This document shows, one piece after another, positions 1-9,157 of a stretch of DNA of 64,000 nucleotides. The notes beneath the pieces were generated by a model. That model had not been told where the DNA came from and made no database searches. It saw only the letters and a list, made by a program, of their open reading frames with translations. The stretch spans positions 60,689 through 124,688 of the forward strand of contig NZ_WHOA01000257.1 in the NCBI RefSeq assembly GCF_013141715.1, given 5' to 3'. The first letter of the stretch is position 1. Every line of letters starts with the position of its first letter. The translations under genes were made by a program, and so were the position numbers. The DNA is from Paenibacillus phytorum (GTDB taxonomy: Bacteria; Bacillota; Bacilli; Paenibacillales; NBRC-103111).

Positions 1-121
1 AATACCTCTGAAAATGTGGCTACCTGCTGAAAGAGATGCACGATTTGCATCAAAGTAGGCGGAGAAGCTTTTGGTGATTAGAGGTTTGATTCGTTCATTC
101 GAGTGGAATTTAGGCGGAAAA

Positions 122-147
122 AATCCTGCACAAAACTATGCAGGATT
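122..147 (-). terminator. Terminator of the SNF2 helicase gene
   Basis: A perfect 9-bp stem (AATCCTGCA / TGCAGGATT) with an 8-nt loop. Read on the minus strand it is followed by a run of six T, as expected for an intrinsic terminator. It lies about 80 bp past the stop codon of ywqA. The remaining bases 1-121 hold no gene I can support. Confidence 0.75.
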
Positions 148-223
148 CTGTCAAACGAATATGATGCGTCGTAGCGTGCCTAACCTGAACTCCGGTCCAA
201 GCCCGGTCCCAAACCCCAGACTC

Positions 224-3091
224 CTAAGCCTCGACCCACTCGCGGCGCAACGAGAACAAATCGCGAAGCTCGTCGGTCGACAGCTCGGTGATCCAGTTCT
301 CGCCGGAGCCGACGATTTGCTGGCTGAGGCCTAGCTTGCGCTCGATCATCTCATCGATGCGCTCCTCAAGCGTGCCCAGCGTCACGAACTTGTGCACCTG
401 CACATGGCGCGTCTGGCCGATACGGAAGGCGCGGTCCGTCGCTTGATTCTCGACGGCGGGGTTCCACCAGCGATCGTAGTGGAACACATGATTCGCCGCC
501 GTCAGGTTGAGCCCGATGCCGCCGGCCTTCAGCGAAAGAATGAACACATTCCGCTGCTCGTCGACCGGCTGGCTGACGTCTTGGAAGTGCGCGATCATCT
601 CATCGCGCCCATTCTTCGGTGTTCCGCCGTGCAGGAACAGCACTTTCTCGCCTAGCTCCTGCTGCAGCACATGCTGTAGCAGATTGCCCGTCTCCACAAA
701 CTGCGTGAAAATCAAGCATTTGTCGCCCTCTTGGCGCAGCTCCTGCACCATCTCGAGCAGGCGCTCCAGCTTGTTGGAGCGTCCGCTCCATGGCGCGTGA
801 ATGCCTTCTTTGAGCAGCAAAGCAGGGTGATTACACACCTGCTTCAGCTTTGTCAGAGCGGCGAGAATGAGACCTCGCCGCTCCATGGCGGAGAGCTTAT
901 CTAGACGATCGAACATGTCTTGGATGTAGTTCTCATACAGCGAGCCCTGCTCGGCGGTAAGCGAAATGAACGTCTTCGACTCGTTCTTCTCCGGCAGATC
1001 CAGCTGAATCGCGGGATCTTTCTTCTCGCGGCGCAGCAGGAAAGGGCGGATCAGCTTCTGCACCTTGCCGATCGTCTCACTATCACGCGTCTTCTCGATC
1101 GCATTCACATAGCGGTGCGTGAATTCGCGAACCATACCCAGGTAGCCCGGGTTCGCAAAATCAAAGATCGACCACAGCTCCGTGAGCCGATTCTCGATCG
1201 GTGTTCCCGTTAACGCTATGCGATGGTAACCATCGAGTCGGCGAATAGCGGAAGCTTGCTTCGTATAAGCATTTTTTATATTTTGGGCTTCGTCCAAACA
1301 GATGGAGTTCCAGGCAATTGAGCCTAGCTCAACTTCATCCAGATGGGAAAGCGTATAGGATGTCAAAACCAAATCGACCTTGCCAACGACTTGTTCATTA
1401 AAAGCTGGTCCCTTTAATCGTTGAGGGCCATAGTGAAGATGAACCTTCAGAGACGGCGCAAAACGCTTAAGCTCCATCTGCCAGTTCCCAAGCACGGACG
1501 TCGGACATACCAAAAGGGATGGTGTGTCAGGCTTCTCGTTCTCTTTCACCGTGAGTAAATACGTAATCCACTGGATCGTCTTCCCGAGACCCATGTCATC
1601 GGCCAAACAACCGCCTAGGCCGAAACGGCGCAGGAACAACAGCCATGAGATACCGTCCACTTGATAGTGGCGCAGCGAACCTTGAAAGCTAGGCGGTGGC
1701 TGTATCGTCGGAATCGACTCTACTTGCGTAAGCTGATCGACCATGTGGCGCAGCTGTTCGTTCAGCTCTACCTCCATCTCGATGTAGCGCATCGCTTCGG
1801 GGTCATCCTCAGCCGGCAGCAGACCGCCGGCATCGCCTGCGAAGTGCAGTTCAAGCACATCGCGGAAGGAGAGGCCCTGCTTCTTCTGCACCTGCTTCAT
1901 AATCTGCTCGACCTGTGCCATGAACAGCGGGTCGAGCTGAATCCAGTTGCCGCGAATCTGGATCAGCTTGCGCTTCTCCTCCAGAAGCTGCCGGAATTCC
2001 TCTTCCGTCAGCTCCAAATCCCCCACAGCCAGCTTCCAGTCGAACTGCATCAGCTGGGTCAGCCCGAACATCGTCTCCCGTCCAGAACCGACGGAAGACT
2101 TGATCTTCGCGCGCAGCTTCGGCTTCATCTTGCGGATGCGTTCCCACCAGGCCGGCAGGAACACGCTCGTTCCGGCCTCAACAAGACGCACGCTTCCCTC
2201 TGCGAGGAAGCGCCAAGCCTCTTCCTCCGTCAACGTCTGACGGAGCCCGGCACCCTCACCCGCATCCAGCCACGGCAGGATACGTACCCATTTCGCCGCG
2301 TCACGTTCTACGCGGCTGAGCTCTGGCAGCCACGCTTCCGGCAGCGGCAGCTCACCAACGACCGGCTCGCCGCTGGGCGTCACCGTGCGCAGCACCTCTG
2401 GCGCAAGCCGGTCCTGCAGCAGCACGCGCAGCTGCCAGCCCGTGCTGTGCGCCAGGTCCGGCTCCACGAGCTGCAGACAGGTACGCATCGGCGACCGGTC
2501 TTGGCGCCAACCAATAGCGACGAGCCAATCCTCCTCGTCGAGCCAGAGATCAGCACCGATCTCTCCGCGGCGCATCAAAGGGTGCGCGGCTTCGAGCTTG
2601 CGCAGATTGTCTTTCATGAGGCCGTCGGCGTCCACCCACTCGGGAATCAACGCATGAATCCAGCGTGATACAGCAGGGGATTCCAAGGCTTGCAGTTCCT
2701 CAGGAAGCTGGAGCTTCCAGCCGATCTCGCCGACTTTCCACTTTTCGTAGTCCGGCATGAAACTACCGGACGCCAGCGCCTCTCGAACAGCCGGAGCAAG
2801 ACGCATCAAATCCGCACAGTCCTTATGCCAGCTAAGCTGCAAATGCTGCACAGGCTGCGGATCGCTGAAATAATCGAGCGCATCGAGCGGTAGCAGCTCG
2901 ATGCCTTCCCGATTTTGCCACTCGCTGGGCTCCATGAACGTGCCGAAAAAAGAGGCGCGATGCCAGGCAAACAGCATATTTTTCAAATCAAGAGCATCCC
3001 AAATACCGCCGTTCTCGCGGGTACCCCATAGAAACAAAGAACCATTAGGTATGGAGCTAACGTGAACTGTCAGCGCGCTGGTTTCGATCAT
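224..3091 (-). CDS. ywqA: SNF2-family DEAD/DEAH helicase (YwqA-like)
   Basis: SNF2 superfamily ATPase of about 955 residues, near the size of B. subtilis YwqA. The N-terminal 430 residues resemble the SNF2-associated domain of bacterial homologues. The ATPase core follows, with Walker A DDMGLGKT near residue 500 and Walker B/motif II DEAQ near 605. The C-terminal helicase domain ends in the motif V/VI region (GGIGLNL, QATDRAFRIGQ) near 880. These proteins translocate on DNA; the bacterial role is poorly defined. I chose ATG 3091 because it overlaps the stop of the SWIM gene as ATGA, indicating translational coupling. ATG 3100 in the same frame is the alternative, but its AAAGGA lies too close. 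The two-gene SNF2/SWIM arrangement is conserved in Bacillales. Confidence 0.93.
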   Translation of the reverse strand: MIETSALTVHVSSIPNGSLFLWGTRENGGIWDALDLKNMLFAWHRASFFGTFMEPSEWQNREGIELLPLDALDYFSDPQPVQHLQLSWHKDCADLMRLAPAVREALASGSFMPDYEKWKVGEIGWKLQLPEELQALESPAVSRWIHALIPEWVDADGLMKDNLRKLEAAHPLMRRGEIGADLWLDEEDWLVAIGWRQDRSPMRTCLQLVEPDLAHSTGWQLRVLLQDRLAPEVLRTVTPSGEPVVGELPLPEAWLPELSRVERDAAKWVRILPWLDAGEGAGLRQTLTEEEAWRFLAEGSVRLVEAGTSVFLPAWWERIRKMKPKLRAKIKSSVGSGRETMFGLTQLMQFDWKLAVGDLELTEEEFRQLLEEKRKLIQIRGNWIQLDPLFMAQVEQIMKQVQKKQGLSFRDVLELHFAGDAGGLLPAEDDPEAMRYIEMEVELNEQLRHMVDQLTQVESIPTIQPPPSFQGSLRHYQVDGISWLLFLRRFGLGGCLADDMGLGKTIQWITYLLTVKENEKPDTPSLLVCPTSVLGNWQMELKRFAPSLKVHLHYGPQRLKGPAFNEQVVGKVDLVLTSYTLSHLDEVELGSIAWNSICLDEAQNIKNAYTKQASAIRRLDGYHRIALTGTPIENRLTELWSIFDFANPGYLGMVREFTHRYVNAIEKTRDSETIGKVQKLIRPFLLRREKKDPAIQLDLPEKNESKTFISLTAEQGSLYENYIQDMFDRLDKLSAMERRGLILAALTKLKQVCNHPALLLKEGIHAPWSGRSNKLERLLEMVQELRQEGDKCLIFTQFVETGNLLQHVLQQELGEKVLFLHGGTPKNGRDEMIAHFQDVSQPVDEQRNVFILSLKAGGIGLNLTAANHVFHYDRWWNPAVENQATDRAFRIGQTRHVQVHKFVTLGTLEERIDEMIERKLGLSQQIVGSGENWITELSTDELRDLFSLRREWVEA

Positions 3092-4686
3092 CGAATCCAT
3101 TTTCCTTTCTTGAGCTCTTCTTGGAAAGCACGCAAGCGTGAGAACTTATCCGCTAATCGATATACGTAGTGCTCCCAGCGGTCGTCCTGGCCTAATTGTT
3201 TATAGATGCCGTGCAGCTTCTTAAGCAGTCGAACAGCCGTCTTATAGGAAGCTCTATTTTTCTCCAGAACAGCCCGTTCGGCCGCTTGGTGATAGAGGGG
3301 GAGGAGTAAAGCCGAATCATGCTCTTCAATCGCTTTAAGTTCCATGCCGTATAAGCTCAGCGGTGATATGCGGTTAGCTAATTGCAAGTCAACCCACTGC
3401 CGATACCGTTTCGTTTGCAATAAATATGCCGTGTAATAATAATAGGAACGAGGCAGCAGAGACTCCATCACCTGTACCCATTCGCTATCGGATTCAAGAT
3501 GCTTGGTCGTATCGAGCCAGTATTGGCAAAAGGTCCGGAAATCATCGTGATTTGCAGTCGCAATCGACGCGAACAGCCAACGCAGCCAAACAAGCATGTT
3601 GTTCCACTGTTTATTGTTGTAATAATAGTTCAGGTAAAGGAAGTAATCCTTCGCGTTGGGATGAGTGAGCTGCCCAAGACGCTCAAAGGCGCTTGTCGTA
3701 TCCCCCTGCATAATATCAAAATGCGCTCTTGCCGCCAGAAGCGTATCCTTTTTCCGAGCTAAGAGGTCCTTCTTCGTGAGAAGGGCGTCGAGACGCTGAA
3801 TTTCCTCTTTCTGTGCCGCAGAATGATTCGTCAGTTTCCACCAAATGAAGCGATACACAAACAGCCAATCAATCGGACTATCTTTGCCCTGTAGGGCGAA
3901 TTCTCCGAGCATTTTCATGGTAGATAACCAGTGTTTGGGTTCCGCCTTGAAAGAGGTATTCACATCTGTGCGTTCCACGAATTCAACGAGTTTATCCTCA
4001 CAATTTTTTGCGGCAATTTTGCAACCATTCTCGTGATAATAAGACAAGTAGGAACTTTTCGTTTCTTGATAAAATTGTTCGATTTTCCGCATCATGAACA
4101 GCACGATATGGAACATATAGAGCTCGCGAGTTGAACTTCTCCAATTTGCTGCATAGCCGGGCAAGGACTCCAGTGCTGAGTCGTAGAAAGTTTCTATCGA
4201 GTGTTGATGAGAAATGGAGAATCCATGGAATTTCCCTTCAAAAAAGCGATGCCAATCTACGGGCATAGCCTCTTCCAGAGGCACGTTGGCTTGTGCAGCC
4301 GCAGCAGCTTTGCGTTCCTGTATCAAAGTTGCCCCGCGTGCGGGCTTTTTCCGTGTGTGTATTTGTTGTTTTAACTGTTGAAGCAGCAGTTCCGGACGTC
4401 CATAAGGTGCATACAAGCTAAAGAAAGTGGCACCGATATGTTTGCAAAAGCCTTCATAGGAGCAGCTGCACTCACTAGTGGCGAAATTTTCTAAATTAAG
4501 CATGGTGCTCAGTATCTTTTTGCCTGCGACGGTCGCCTGAACGTTCATGCCTTTCAGATCGACTTCGGTCACACGACCTTTGTGGTAATACTCCCAGCCC
4601 TGCTCCAGAACGACGGCGTCGAAATGAAGCGGGATTTGCTTGATTAGGTAGTTCATTCGATTTTTGGGAATCTGCAGTTTCAGCAT
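3088..4686 (-). CDS. ywqB: SWIM zinc-finger protein, partner of the SNF2 helicase (YwqB-like)
   Basis: About 532 residues. A SWIM zinc finger of pattern CxCx(n)CxH is visible as CSCSYEGFCKH about 75 residues from the chosen start. The rest is helical and rich in Tyr/Trp, with no further motif I recognise. SWIM domains bind zinc and are thought to contact DNA or protein. Pairing with the downstream SNF2 helicase through a 4-bp ATGA overlap suggests one functional unit. The open frame extends upstream to 4812. I chose ATG 4686 because homologous sequence (LKLQIPKNRMNYL) seems to begin there and GGAGGG lies 13 nt upstream. ATG 4716 and 4728 are possible alternatives. Confidence 0.88.
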   Translation of the reverse strand: MLKLQIPKNRMNYLIKQIPLHFDAVVLEQGWEYYHKGRVTEVDLKGMNVQATVAGKKILSTMLNLENFATSECSCSYEGFCKHIGATFFSLYAPYGRPELLLQQLKQQIHTRKKPARGATLIQERKAAAAAQANVPLEEAMPVDWHRFFEGKFHGFSISHQHSIETFYDSALESLPGYAANWRSSTRELYMFHIVLFMMRKIEQFYQETKSSYLSYYHENGCKIAAKNCEDKLVEFVERTDVNTSFKAEPKHWLSTMKMLGEFALQGKDSPIDWLFVYRFIWWKLTNHSAAQKEEIQRLDALLTKKDLLARKKDTLLAARAHFDIMQGDTTSAFERLGQLTHPNAKDYFLYLNYYYNNKQWNNMLVWLRWLFASIATANHDDFRTFCQYWLDTTKHLESDSEWVQVMESLLPRSYYYYTAYLLQTKRYRQWVDLQLANRISPLSLYGMELKAIEEHDSALLLPLYHQAAERAVLEKNRASYKTAVRLLKKLHGIYKQLGQDDRWEHYVYRLADKFSRLRAFQEELKKGKWIR

Positions 4687-4813
4687 GTGTGCTTTCCTAC
4701 CCTCCGAGCGGTACATTCCTTCTTCCATAGTAACAGATTTTTCCCGAAATTGCCCATTTCCACAGTTTATGCCAAAGGGGTTTTTTTTACACATCAGAAA
4801 ATAAGTTCTCATC

Positions 4814-4851
4814 GGGTTAATAGGTGTTAACCCTGCATTCCTGCCTATAAT
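4814..4851 (+). promoter_or_regulatory. Promoter with operator-like palindrome upstream of the recQ operon
   Basis: A perfect -10 hexamer TATAAT lies at 4846-4851. A 7-bp inverted repeat (GGGTTAA-6-TTAACCC, 4814-4833) covers the expected -35 position, where no good -35 box is seen. This suggests a regulated promoter for the plus-strand genes starting at 4899. It lies in the divergent region shared with ywqB. The regulator is unknown. Confidence 0.5.
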
Positions 4852-4898
4852 ATGATAAAGTGAAGCTATACGAAATGCTTTTGAAGGGAGACTGTGCG

Positions 4899-5192
4899 AT
4901 GGGCATTAAATATGGCAGAGAATATAAGGACATTGTCACTGATTTCGTGCGTGGCATTGAGATGGTTGATGGATTTTATGAACTGTTGGAAATGAATGCG
5001 GACGACTGGCAGGAGCTTGAAAAGGACGAACAGGAAGAATGCCTGCGAACGCTGGCTGACGATATTTTTTACGGATTAGGAAACGCGCCTGTGATGCATG
5101 TAGGAGCCGGATCCGTCCGCCATGATCCGAATAATCACGTGCTGAAGGTTCATGACGGGGAGAAGTTGGTTTCCGTCATCTATTTGGTATAA
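4899..5192 (+). CDS. Small acidic conserved hypothetical protein
   Basis: 97 residues starting MGIKYGREYKD. It is soluble and acidic in its middle part (DADDWQELEKDEQEE-like stretch) and carries no motif I can assign. ATG 4899 has an excellent AAGGGAG ribosome site 8 nt upstream; an earlier in-frame ATG at 4860 has none. It is the first gene of a plus-strand group with recQ (30 nt downstream) and the pterin dehydratase, so it is probably co-transcribed with them. No function is proposed. Confidence 0.75.
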   Translation: MGIKYGREYKDIVTDFVRGIEMVDGFYELLEMNADDWQELEKDEQEECLRTLADDIFYGLGNAPVMHVGAGSVRHDPNNHVLKVHDGEKLVSVIYLV

Positions 5193-5222
5193 ATAAGGCA
5201 GAAGTGTGATATAGAAAGGTGT

Positions 5223-7040
5223 ATGGAAGTTATGTTGGATGGAGCAAGGAAGGTTTTACAACAAGTTTATGGATACCCGGAATTTCGCGAGGGCCAGAAG
5301 AATATCATTACGAATCTGCTTGAAGGTCGAGATACGCTAGGCATTATGCCGACGGGCGGAGGTAAATCGATCTGTTATCAAGTTCCTGCCATGCTTATGG
5401 AGGGAGTGACGCTGGTTATTTCACCGCTGATCTCCTTGATGAAAGACCAAGTGGATGCGCTCCATGTGCTTGGTGTTCCGGCAACTTTCATTAATAGCAC
5501 GCTGGAAGCTAAAGAAGTGGAACAGCGGATGCAAGGCGCCATGCAGGGCAAATATAAACTGCTGTATATCGCGCCCGAGCGGCTGGAGTCGGAACGATTT
5601 CGTGCTCGAATGTCTGCGCTGAACCTTCCGCTAGTGGCTATTGATGAAGCGCACTGCGTGTCGCAATGGGGGCATGATTTTCGCCCGAGCTATGTGTCGA
5701 TTGCTCCGTTCATTCGTGAGCTGCCTAATCGCCCGATTGTCGCAGCCTTCACAGCTACGGCTACTGCCGAAGTAACAGCCGATATTGCGAGACTGCTTGA
5801 TTTGGATCAAGCGGGCATATTCGTCAATGGTTTTTCACGGGATAATCTGGAATTGACGATTCTGCGCGGTGAGAATAAGCGGGATTACATTCAGAATTAT
5901 GTGAAAGAACATACGCATCAACCTGGTATTATTTATGCAGCTACGCGTAAGGATGTTGAAGAGCTATATGAAACCTTACGCAAAAAAGGCTTCGCCGCAG
6001 GGAAGTACCACGCCGGTCTAACCGATGAAGAACGCTCCTACATGCAGGAGGCGTTTCTATACGATGATATTCGCGTAATGATCGCGACGAACGCTTTCGG
6101 GATGGGTATCGATAAGTCCAACGTCCGTTATGTCATTCACTACAATATGCCGAAAAATATGGAGGCTTACTATCAGGAAGCCGGTCGCGCTGGTCGTGAT
6201 GGAGAGCCGAGTGAGTGCATTCTACTGTTTAGCGCGCAGGATATTATGACACAGAAGTTTTTGATCGAGCAGAATCAGCTCTCACCGGATCGTAAAGCGA
6301 ACGAGTACAAGAAGCTGCAGACCATGATCGACTTTTGCTATTCGCCAAGATGCTTGCGCAACGTCATTCTGCACTATTTTGATGAAACGAATATTAAAGA
6401 TACTTGCGGCAATTGCAGTTCGTGCAAAGATGATCGCGATACGGTGGATATCACCGTCGAAGCGCAGAAGATTTTCTCCTGCATTCGAAGGATGGGAGAA
6501 CGCTTCGGCATCTCGATGGTCGCCTCCGTGCTCAAAGGCTCGAAGGCGAAGAAGATTGTTGACTATCGCTTCGATCGTCTGCCGACTCATGGCATTATGC
6601 GAGATCTTCCGGAGAAGGAGATTTCTGATCTGATCAACGTGTTGATTTCAGAAGGGTTTTTGCAGCTATCGGATGGTCAATATCCGGTTGTGAGGCTGAT
6701 GCAGCCCGCAGCAGAAGTGCTTCAAGGGAAGCTGCAGGTGAACCAGAAGGTACGCAAGCAGCAGGTTAAGGTTGCCGCTATTGATAACACCTTGTTCGAG
6801 CAGCTTCGCCTGCTTCGTCGGGAAATTGCCGCACGTGAGAAGGTGCCGCCATATATTATTTTCTCGGATAGCACGCTGCGTGAAATGAGTGAGATTTGTC
6901 CGACATCGGAATCCGCCATGCTGCGAATCAAAGGTGTCGGCGAAGTGAAATACCGAAACTACGGGAAGCCGTTCCTGGACCTTCTTCGCACGTATGCAGG
7001 AGAGAGCGAATTGGGTGCGGTCGCCTATGATTTTGAATAA
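5223..7040 (+). CDS. recQ: ATP-dependent DNA helicase RecQ
   Basis: 605 residues, the usual length for bacterial RecQ. Walker A TGGGKS is near residue 45, the DEAH box with the RecQ aromatic-rich loop (DEAHCVSQWGHDFRP) near 140, and helicase motif VI QEAGRAGRDG near 320. The RecQ-specific zinc site follows (CxxxxC..CGNCSSC, residues 375-400), then a winged-helix region and a C-terminal HRDC domain (FEQLRLLRREIA). It unwinds DNA 3'-5' in recombination and replication-fork repair. The start is ATG 5223 with AGAAAGG close upstream; ATG 5232 is possible. It lies 30 nt after the small gene and 20 nt before the pterin dehydratase. Confidence 0.97.
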   Translation: MEVMLDGARKVLQQVYGYPEFREGQKNIITNLLEGRDTLGIMPTGGGKSICYQVPAMLMEGVTLVISPLISLMKDQVDALHVLGVPATFINSTLEAKEVEQRMQGAMQGKYKLLYIAPERLESERFRARMSALNLPLVAIDEAHCVSQWGHDFRPSYVSIAPFIRELPNRPIVAAFTATATAEVTADIARLLDLDQAGIFVNGFSRDNLELTILRGENKRDYIQNYVKEHTHQPGIIYAATRKDVEELYETLRKKGFAAGKYHAGLTDEERSYMQEAFLYDDIRVMIATNAFGMGIDKSNVRYVIHYNMPKNMEAYYQEAGRAGRDGEPSECILLFSAQDIMTQKFLIEQNQLSPDRKANEYKKLQTMIDFCYSPRCLRNVILHYFDETNIKDTCGNCSSCKDDRDTVDITVEAQKIFSCIRRMGERFGISMVASVLKGSKAKKIVDYRFDRLPTHGIMRDLPEKEISDLINVLISEGFLQLSDGQYPVVRLMQPAAEVLQGKLQVNQKVRKQQVKVAAIDNTLFEQLRLLRREIAAREKVPPYIIFSDSTLREMSEICPTSESAMLRIKGVGEVKYRNYGKPFLDLLRTYAGESELGAVAYDFE

Positions 7041-7060
7041 AATCAGAGGAGTGGTGATAG

Positions 7061-7372
7061 GTGAAGCTTGGGAACACTGACATTGATCAGAAGCTTGAGG
7101 AGGTGACTGGCTGGACGACAGACGATCACAAATGGATTGTGCGTAAATATCGATTTACGGCATTTATGCAGGGCATAAACTTCGTGAATGAAGTCGCCAG
7201 CATAGCGGAAGACGTTAACCATCACCCCATGATCGCAATCGATTATAAGATGGTCACGCTGCGACTTACGTCCTGGCATGCAGGCGGCTTAACTGATTTG
7301 GATTTCGAATCCGCTGCTAAATTTGATCAGGCTTTTGCTTACATTATTACTGGCAGTGGATCAGCTGATTAA
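7061..7372 (+). CDS. 4a-hydroxytetrahydrobiopterin dehydratase (PCD/DCoH family)
   Basis: 103 residues with the family signature EDVNHHP around residue 50, followed by the typical VTLRLTSWHAGGLTDLD stretch. The family dehydrates 4a-hydroxy-tetrahydropterin. In bacteria lacking phenylalanine hydroxylase it probably removes pterin by-products or supports folate-type metabolism. It starts at GTG 7061 after AGAGGAG. It is the last gene of the recQ group, and its 3' end overlaps the convergent acetyltransferase by 12 bp. No terminator is visible between these two ends. Confidence 0.9.
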   Translation: MKLGNTDIDQKLEEVTGWTTDDHKWIVRKYRFTAFMQGINFVNEVASIAEDVNHHPMIAIDYKMVTLRLTSWHAGGLTDLDFESAAKFDQAFAYIITGSGSAD

Positions 7373-7870
7373 GTTCGGTCCGTAATATACCATGCAGTGA
7401 AAGGCAGCCATCCCTGTGGGAGTCAACTTTTCATACGTGTCTGTAATCGTAAAACCAGCTCTCTCGTACGTCCGGATCGCACGTTCGTTCCAGACGAGAA
7501 CTTCTAGATCAATCTCCTGCAGGGGCGCCCGGCGCCCAGCTTCTTGAACAAGAAGCTGGACGAATTGGGTACCGATTCCGTTCCCTTTCCCGCAGAGATC
7601 CGGTCGAAGTCCTAGTCCTAAACGTGTCACCCCAACAATGGGGAAAAATTGAACGAACCCAGACAATATTCCGTTTTCATCCACCACAGCTCGATACTGC
7701 TCGGCTCGAATTTGAGGGTCAGCGAATTCTGCTTGTTCATGAAGCATAGTCTCCCAAGGAGACCAATTGTATAAATCGTATGGAGGCGAATACTTCCAAG
7801 TGCAGAGCTCCTGGCAATTCGCTTCATTTAGGGGTAAGACGCGCCATGGTAAGCTTGCATTCACCGTCAT
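7361..7870 (-). CDS. GNAT family N-acetyltransferase
   Basis: About 170 residues with a GNAT fold. The acetyl-CoA loop appears as LGLRPDLCGKGNGIG, followed by the β4-α3 region and the C-terminal VLVWNERAIRTYERAGF, typical of GCN5-related enzymes acting on small molecules or protein N-termini. The substrate cannot be told. I chose ATG 7870; a GTG at 7885 in frame sits directly on its putative GAAAGGG site and is less likely. It converges with the pterin dehydratase. Confidence 0.85.
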   Translation of the reverse strand: MTVNASLPWRVLPLNEANCQELCTWKYSPPYDLYNWSPWETMLHEQAEFADPQIRAEQYRAVVDENGILSGFVQFFPIVGVTRLGLGLRPDLCGKGNGIGTQFVQLLVQEAGRRAPLQEIDLEVLVWNERAIRTYERAGFTITDTYEKLTPTGMAAFHCMVYYGPNLIS

Positions 7871-7912
7871 GTAATCAGTTAGCACCCTTTCTTCTATTGG
7901 CTGGAGGTTTAA

Positions 7913-8572
7913 ATGGTTTGGTATGTTGATATACCCATTAGCACAATTACAATATTGTCCATGCTCATATTGGGATTAACCCTATTTCGAATCTCTTTGA
8001 GAACAAAATGGCCACTTGTGCTGCTTGTTTCCTTCTTTACTTCTAGTTTATTTAGTTTATTTCTTTCCCAGAAGTGGGCGGAGAGCTTGCAACCTATGCT
8101 CATTATTGTAATAGAAGCGGTCTATATTCACTATATATTTCGCTTGCGAAAGCTGCATGCGCTTATGGTTGCCTTTCTCGGATCGCTTGGCTATACGATT
8201 TATTTGGCCATTGTTCTATTTATTATGCCGCTCGTTACGCATATTTCTCTGGTTACTTATTTAGAGGGGCTTGATTCCTCTTATCGTGTTTTGAAAATGG
8301 TGGCCGCATCGCTTACGTACCTCACGGCTTTGGTTCTGGTTAAGAAACGCTTAGGATTTACCGTTCGAATCGAGTTAAGCTCGAAAAGTGCTTGGCTTCC
8401 ACAGAAAAATGTCCTGCTGCATGTGTTTCTCTTGGCATTTGTACTGTTCTCACTGACTTATTATGGGGTTACGTTGAAAATAACGTCCATATTCTATTTC
8501 ACAGCAGGCTTATGCCTACTATTAGGGTGGATCATTTATCTCCTGTATCGGAAGGAAATGGAAGACATTTAA
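7913..8572 (+). CDS. Integral membrane protein of unknown function
   Basis: 219 residues with about six hydrophobic segments, starting MVWYVDIPIST and ending in a basic/acidic tail YRKEMEDI. The topology resembles the membrane sensor part of peptide-sensing histidine kinases such as AgrC, but no kinase domain follows, so this is only a resemblance. ATG 7913 has GGAGG five nt upstream. The gene is divergent from the acetyltransferase at 7870, leaving only about 42 bp for both promoters. Confidence 0.75.
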   Translation: MVWYVDIPISTITILSMLILGLTLFRISLRTKWPLVLLVSFFTSSLFSLFLSQKWAESLQPMLIIVIEAVYIHYIFRLRKLHALMVAFLGSLGYTIYLAIVLFIMPLVTHISLVTYLEGLDSSYRVLKMVAASLTYLTALVLVKKRLGFTVRIELSSKSAWLPQKNVLLHVFLLAFVLFSLTYYGVTLKITSIFYFTAGLCLLLGWIIYLLYRKEMEDI

Positions 8573-8653
8573 CCGAGGATACCTTTCATCATAAAGGCAA
8601 GATTTGGGGTACAATGAGTATATAGACTTAATAGGAATAGGAGGTCATCCTAA

Positions 8654-9127
8654 ATGACCCAAGTTACGATTCGTGAAGCGGTAATGCAAGATATTCCGCA
8701 GTTGAAAACGTTAATGCTCGCTTATATTGTGGACTTCTATCAGTATCGACAACCCGAGGATGAGAAGTTGAACGGATTGATTCACCAACTGCTTGAGCAG
8801 AAGGAAGGTATTCAATTCGTAGCGGAGACGGAAGAGGGGACGCTGGTTGGCTTTGCGACCTTATATTTTACCTTCAGCACTTTACGTGCGTCCAAGATAG
8901 CGATTATGAACGACCTATTCGTCATCGAGGCTGAACGTGGTCAGGGTGCTGCAGCCAAACTATTTGCTGCTTGCAAAGGCTACGCCGCGAGAAATGGATA
9001 TGCCAATTTAACGTGGACAACGGCCAAAGATAACTTCCGCGCCCAAGCATTTTACGATAAAATGGGTGGAGATCGCAGTGATTGGCAGACATACTCCGCT
9101 AATCCGACAAGTGGAATGGGCGATTAA
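8654..9127 (+). CDS. GNAT family N-acetyltransferase
   Basis: 157 residues. The acetyl-CoA-binding motif A is seen as LFVIEAERGQGAAAKLF, and the C-terminal AKDNFRAQAFYDKMGG is the usual GNAT β5-α4 region. It is likely a small-molecule acetyltransferase of unknown substrate. GGAGG lies 9 nt before ATG 8654. It is 30 bp before the sulfurtransferase, so the two may be co-transcribed. Confidence 0.88.
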   Translation: MTQVTIREAVMQDIPQLKTLMLAYIVDFYQYRQPEDEKLNGLIHQLLEQKEGIQFVAETEEGTLVGFATLYFTFSTLRASKIAIMNDLFVIEAERGQGAAAKLFAACKGYAARNGYANLTWTTAKDNFRAQAFYDKMGGDRSDWQTYSANPTSGMGD

Positions 9128-9157
9128 TCGAATGACGAAAGATGGTGGCATGAAACT

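Noticed and set aside
1661..2668. 335-residue open frame antisense to the SNF2 helicase gene
   Set aside because: Composition is Arg/Leu/His/Gln-rich without domains; it is a shadow of the GC-rich helicase gene on the other strand.
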